Below, in pieces: positions 60,572-64,000 of a DNA stretch of 64,000 nucleotides. The notes under the pieces were generated by a model, which saw only the letters and a list, made by a program, of their open reading frames with translations, made no database searches and had not been told where the DNA came from. How positions within the stretch are numbered: the stretch's first letter is position 1; each line of letters starts with the position of its first letter. Location of the stretch: NCBI GenBank assembly GCA_033794685.1, contig JARAYZ010000001.1; one strand, given 5' to 3'. The stretch comes from Lentzea sp033794685 (GTDB lineage Bacteria > Actinomycetota > Actinomycetes > Mycobacteriales > Pseudonocardiaceae). A program made the position numbers and the translations under genes.

Positions 60572-61609
60572 TCAGCCCGTGCGCACGTTGGACGACACGA
60601 GCGCCGCGAGCCTGTCACCGATCGCGTAGGTCTGCCCCGGCGACTGGTGGTCGCGCGTCGCCAGGTCGAACGCCACGGAGGCCTCGATCCGGCGGGCGGA
60701 CTCGTGCTCACCGAGGTGGTCGAGCAGCAGCGCGACCGACAGCACGGCGGCCGTCGGGTCCGCGATGCCCTGGCCCGCGATGTCCGGCGCCGAACCGTGC
60801 ACCGGCTCGAACATCGACGGGTTGCGACGCGTGACGTCCATGTTCCCCGACGCGGCCAGGCCGATGCCACCCGTGACGGCGGCGGCGAGGTCGGTCAGGA
60901 TGTCGCCGAACAGGTTGTCGGTGACGATCACGTCGTAACGGCCCGGGTCGGTGACCATGTGAATGGTCGCCGCGTCCACGTGCTGGTAAGCCACGGTGAC
61001 GTCCGGGTGCTGCAGCGAGACCTCCTCCACGACGCGCGACCACAACGAGCCGGCGTGCGTGAGGACGTTCGTCTTGTGCACCAAGGTCAGGTGCCGGCGC
61101 TGACGGTTCGCGGCACGCGCGAAGGCGTCCCGGACCACGCGCTCGACACCGAACGAGGTGTTCAGCGAGACCTCGGTGGCGATCTCGTGCGGCGTGTCCT
61201 TGCGGAGCAGGCCGCCGTTGCCCGCGTACGGGCCCTCGGTGCCCTCGCGCACCACCACCATGTCGATCTCCGGCGGGTCCGCGAGCGGGCTGCGGACACC
61301 GGGGTAGAGACGAGCCGGGCGGAGGTTCACGTGGTGGTCGAGTTCGAAGCGGAGCCTCAACAGCAGGCCACGCTCCAGGATTCCGCTCGGCACCGACGGG
61401 TCGCCGACCGCGCCGAGCAGGATCGCGTCGTGCTGGCGAAGCTCACCGAGCACCGACTCGGGCAACAACTCTCCCGTGGCGTGCCAGCGCGCCGCGCCGA
61501 GGTCGTAACGAGTGATCTCGGCCGCCGGAACGACCTCACCGAGGACCTTCAGGGCCTCAGCGATGACCTCGGGCCCGATCCCGTCTCCTGGGATCACTGC
61601 GAGCCGCAT
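60572..61609 (-). CDS. leuB: 3-isopropylmalate dehydrogenase
   Basis: 345 residues from ATG 61609 (GGAGG nine bases upstream; GTG 61615 is too close to the site). LAVIPGDGIGPEV, LLRLRFELDHHVNLRPARLYPGV, TEGPYAGNGGLLR, LVHKTNVLTHAGSLW, DNLFGDILTDLAAAVTGG and EPVHGSAPDIAGQGIADPTA are the family motifs. Oxidative decarboxylation in leucine synthesis. In mycobacteria leuB lies close to leuCD and the FAH-family gene, the same neighbourhood. Confidence 0.97.
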   Translation of the reverse strand: MRLAVIPGDGIGPEVIAEALKVLGEVVPAAEITRYDLGAARWHATGELLPESVLGELRQHDAILLGAVGDPSVPSGILERGLLLRLRFELDHHVNLRPARLYPGVRSPLADPPEIDMVVVREGTEGPYAGNGGLLRKDTPHEIATEVSLNTSFGVERVVRDAFARAANRQRRHLTLVHKTNVLTHAGSLWSRVVEEVSLQHPDVTVAYQHVDAATIHMVTDPGRYDVIVTDNLFGDILTDLAAAVTGGIGLAASGNMDVTRRNPSMFEPVHGSAPDIAGQGIADPTAAVLSVALLLDHLGEHESARRIEASVAFDLATRDHQSPGQTYAIGDRLAALVSSNVRTG

Positions 61610-61836
61610 CCACACACCTCCCAGGTGTCAGTCCCCAATTGGTGGGACTACTTTCCTTCGCGAAAGGCTACCGGCATGTCGGCCGCTCGCCGCATGCCGG
61701 ACACCCCATCGGGGTGTTATCTCCCGTACTGCGGGACACCCACACGGCCCATATCACGCTTTCGAGTGTCACTCGACCGCAGGAACGGGGTCGCGTCAAG
61801 GGGTGACGACAGGCAGTTCCGGGCCGTGACATGCCA

Positions 61837-61870
61837 AGAGGCCCGGTTCCAAACGAAGAACCGGGCCTCT
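61837..61870 (-). terminator. Subtilase gene terminator
   Basis: AGAGGCCCGGTTC (61837-61849) pairs with GAACCGGGCCTCT (61858-61870) over 13 bases with an eight-base loop. It lies 16 bases past the peptidase stop on the reverse strand. Confidence 0.82.
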
Positions 61871-61885
61871 CGTAAAACATCCGAT

Positions 61886-64000
61886 CTAGTAGGAGCCCCG
61901 CCCACCGGACTTCACCAGGACGACCGACGCGCGGTCACCGTTGGCGTTGTGGTGGTTGAGCACCAGCAAACCGTCGGACTTGTCGGCCTTCAGCGAGGCC
62001 TCGTTCTTGTTGACGACGAGCGCGGTACCCGGCTTCGCGAGGTACGAGAGCGCCGCGTCGCCGCCGCCCTGCGCCCACAGACCCGGCTTGAGCGGGTCGT
62101 AGGACAGGTTGCGGTCGATGACGTCGACGAGCTTGTTCGCGTTGCCCGGCGCGGCGTAGTAGCCACCGACGCCCACGACGTACGAGAGGCGTGCCGTGTC
62201 CTTCGACGCGTCGATGCCCAGGGCGCTCAGCAGCACCGGCAGGACGACGACGTTGGTGTCCTGGACGTTCGCGTCGACGTCGCCGAACAGGCCGTTCACG
62301 CCCTGGATGTCGACGGTCTCGCCCGTCTTCAGGTCCACGGTGGACGCGACCAGCAGGTCGGTGTCGGTCAGGCGGGTCGCGAACACCTCGAAGTCCGCCG
62401 TGCCGTCACCGTTGGTGTCGATGTCGACGAACGGGATGGTGTTCTTGCCCAGGTTGTACCAGTTGCCCCAGGTCGCCACACCGAACGCGAGCAGCGCCTC
62501 CTCGGGCTTGCCCTGCGCCTTCGCGAGCGGGGCCGTGGAGGCCGCGCCGACGTAGCGGAGGTCGCCGCCCTTGGCGGTCTCGTTGAGCGCGCAGTTCTCG
62601 GTGACGTTGCGCTTGCAGTCGCGCAGCTTCGGCGACTGGGCCTGCAACTCGAGGACGCTGATCAGCGAGCGGTAGGCCTGCGAGCCGGTGCCCTGGTCGA
62701 TGCCCTTGCCGGACACGTTCAGGACGGCCTGCTTGTCGTTGCCGCGGAACTTGAGGCTGGACGCGGTCTTGATGTCCGCGACCGGCTTCGGCGCCGAGTA
62801 GACCGACAGGCGCAGCGGCACCGTGGCGCCGGCGGTCGGCGTGAAGGTCACGCGACCGGAGGCGTCCGCGAGGAACTGGCGCGGCGTGTCGAGCTGGTTC
62901 GCCTCGACCGTCGAGTCGACGGTCTTGCGCAGCGCCTTCGGGTCGGTGATCTTCAGCGTCACCTTGACCTTCGCGATGCCGCGCGGGCTCAGCTTCACCT
63001 TGTCCTGCGAGAGCACGTAGCTCACGCCGGGGATCGTGGTGGCCGCGGTGTAGCCGACCTTGTACTCCACGGACTTCGTGGACTTGTTGACCAGCTTGAT
63101 GGTCTTGGACTTCTCGACCGCCTTCGAGACCTCGACGACGCCGAAGTTCGCGCTGACGTAGCCGTTGTCCTCCTCGACGTAGGCGAGGACCTGGTTGTCG
63201 ATCGCGGACTTGCCGTCCACGCGGCCGGTGCCGACCCGGTTGGGGGCGAAGGTCTTGCCGTTCTCCTTCACGTCCGCACCGGCGGTGTTCATGATCGAGG
63301 CCTTGACCTCTTCGAGCGTCCAGTCCGGGTGCGCCTGGCGGACCAGGGCGGCGATGCCGGCGACGTGCGGGGACGCCATCGACGTACCGGAGATCACCGA
63401 GCGGTCGTTGCCGGAACCGACGGCGGTCGACGAGATCGTGTCACCGGGGGCCGCGACGTCCGGCTTGATGGACTGACCACGGGTGCCACGGCTGGTGAAC
63501 GCGCTCGGGGTGTCCGAAATGGACTGGTCGTACGTCGCCGTGGAGGTGCGCAGGTCACCCGCGAGGCGGACGACCAGCGTGCCCGCGTCGAGCGCCGGGC
63601 GGATCGCCGCGGTGGCCGTGCCGGTGAACTGGAACATCGGGATGCCCGCGTTGCCGGCGATGCCCGCCGCGAAGTTCTCCAGGGTGGACGACAGGAGCAC
63701 GCCCTGGCCGCCCGCCGCCTGCACGTTGTTCGCGCGGGCGGCCGAACCACAACGGCGCGTGGCGTCGTTGTCGTCCCACTCCAGCCACACGAACTTGCCC
63801 GCGACGGCGGGGTCGGTGATCGGGAGACAGCCGTCGGCGTTGCCCGCCTGGGTCACCTTCGCGACCGGCAGTTCCTTGTTGTAGCCCAGGTAACCGGTGA
63901 AGTTCTGGCTGTACTGGCCGGGCTTCTGCCCCTGGCCCTTCACCTCGGCGCCGTCCCGCAGCACGTACGAGTCGCGCACGGACGCGACGGTCAGCGCCTC
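61886..64000 (-). CDS. Subtilisin-family S8 serine peptidase with PA domain (5' truncated)
   Basis: The frame runs off the window's end; about 705 residues are visible. The N-terminal part of the visible sequence, around NADGCLPITDPAVAG and FVWLEWDDND, is a PA (protease-associated) insert. The catalytic Ser lies in ISGTSMASPHVAGIAALVRQAHPDWT. The Asp and His of the triad must lie beyond the window. The C-terminal 400 residues are beta-rich Fn3-like domains with DTNGDGTADFEV, a possible calcium site. A secreted or cell-wall peptidase of the large actinobacterial type is expected. Confidence 0.93.
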   Translation of the reverse strand, partial: EALTVASVRDSYVLRDGAEVKGQGQKPGQYSQNFTGYLGYNKELPVAKVTQAGNADGCLPITDPAVAGKFVWLEWDDNDATRRCGSAARANNVQAAGGQGVLLSSTLENFAAGIAGNAGIPMFQFTGTATAAIRPALDAGTLVVRLAGDLRTSTATYDQSISDTPSAFTSRGTRGQSIKPDVAAPGDTISSTAVGSGNDRSVISGTSMASPHVAGIAALVRQAHPDWTLEEVKASIMNTAGADVKENGKTFAPNRVGTGRVDGKSAIDNQVLAYVEEDNGYVSANFGVVEVSKAVEKSKTIKLVNKSTKSVEYKVGYTAATTIPGVSYVLSQDKVKLSPRGIAKVKVTLKITDPKALRKTVDSTVEANQLDTPRQFLADASGRVTFTPTAGATVPLRLSVYSAPKPVADIKTASSLKFRGNDKQAVLNVSGKGIDQGTGSQAYRSLISVLELQAQSPKLRDCKRNVTENCALNETAKGGDLRYVGAASTAPLAKAQGKPEEALLAFGVATWGNWYNLGKNTIPFVDIDTNGDGTADFEVFATRLTDTDLLVASTVDLKTGETVDIQGVNGLFGDVDANVQDTNVVVLPVLLSALGIDASKDTARLSYVVGVGGYYAAPGNANKLVDVIDRNLSYDPLKPGLWAQGGGDAALSYLAKPGTALVVNKNEASLKADKSDGLLVLNHHNANGDRASVVLVKSGGRGSY

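Overview
The window is high-GC actinobacterial chromosome, very probably Pseudonocardiaceae (Lentzea, Saccharothrix or Amycolatopsis relatives). The evidence is GTG and TTG starts, leaderless promoters, an F420 guanylyltransferase (FbiD/CofC), a SepIVA-type coiled coil, a HupB with a long Lys/Ala tail, and a gene order from mutM/rnc through coaD-rsmD-pyc, recG-ung-thiL-ddl, gpsA-fbiD-ppk-mutT1-hupB-leuDC to leuB that I recognise from the Mycobacterium tuberculosis Rv2924c-Rv2995c block. The genus is inferred; the order is read from the sequence.

Layout. 1-8.2 kb is accessory: a membrane-anchored TIR protein converges on a tightly coupled four-gene operon (two coiled-coil proteins, an OmpA-like lipoprotein, an FHA-domain ABC exporter), with a divergently transcribed unknown protein beyond. 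8.3-13.4 kb is core information processing (mutM, rnc, rpmF, yceD, sepIVA, coaD, rsmD). 13.9-14.3 kb is a non-coding cluster of palindromic and tandem repeats. 14.3-33 kb holds pyruvate carboxylase, a Scy/DivIVA-like coiled coil, recG, a DAK2 kinase-like protein, rpmB, ung, thiL and ddl. 32.9-37.6 kb is a PLP and sulfur cluster: a MocR regulator, a PNPOx-like flavoprotein, a cysteine dioxygenase preceded by a poly-cysteine micro-ORF, a cystathionine gamma-lyase-like enzyme and gpsA. 38-47.6 kb contains F420, polyphosphate, MutT1 and HupB genes plus secreted proteins. 47.8-50.6 kb is leuDC with its IclR regulator. Two tRNA genes (Glu-CTC, Gln-CTG) follow. 51.4-64 kb holds a HAD phosphatase, a flavin monooxygenase, an orphan LuxR regulator, a fumarylacetoacetase-family protein, citramalate synthase with an isoleucine leader peptide, a B12 transporter under a cobalamin riboswitch, leuB and a truncated subtilase.

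How the parts work together. leuC, leuD, leuB and cimA make leucine and isoleucine precursors, and an IclR regulator and an Ile-codon attenuator control parts of this set. gpsA and plsC feed phospholipid synthesis. The most interesting non-textbook signals are: the poly-Cys leader before the dioxygenase, in what looks like a leaderless arrangement; the Ile attenuator before cimA; an 81-bp-armed palindrome at 27.8 kb whose ten transition mismatches are all G-U compatible on one strand; the FHA-ABC/TIR locus, in which a small coiled-coil protein appears homologous to the N-terminus of the transporter; and an unexplained, strongly structured 450-base gap between mutT1 and hupB. No insertion sequence, integrase, phage gene or CRISPR array was seen.
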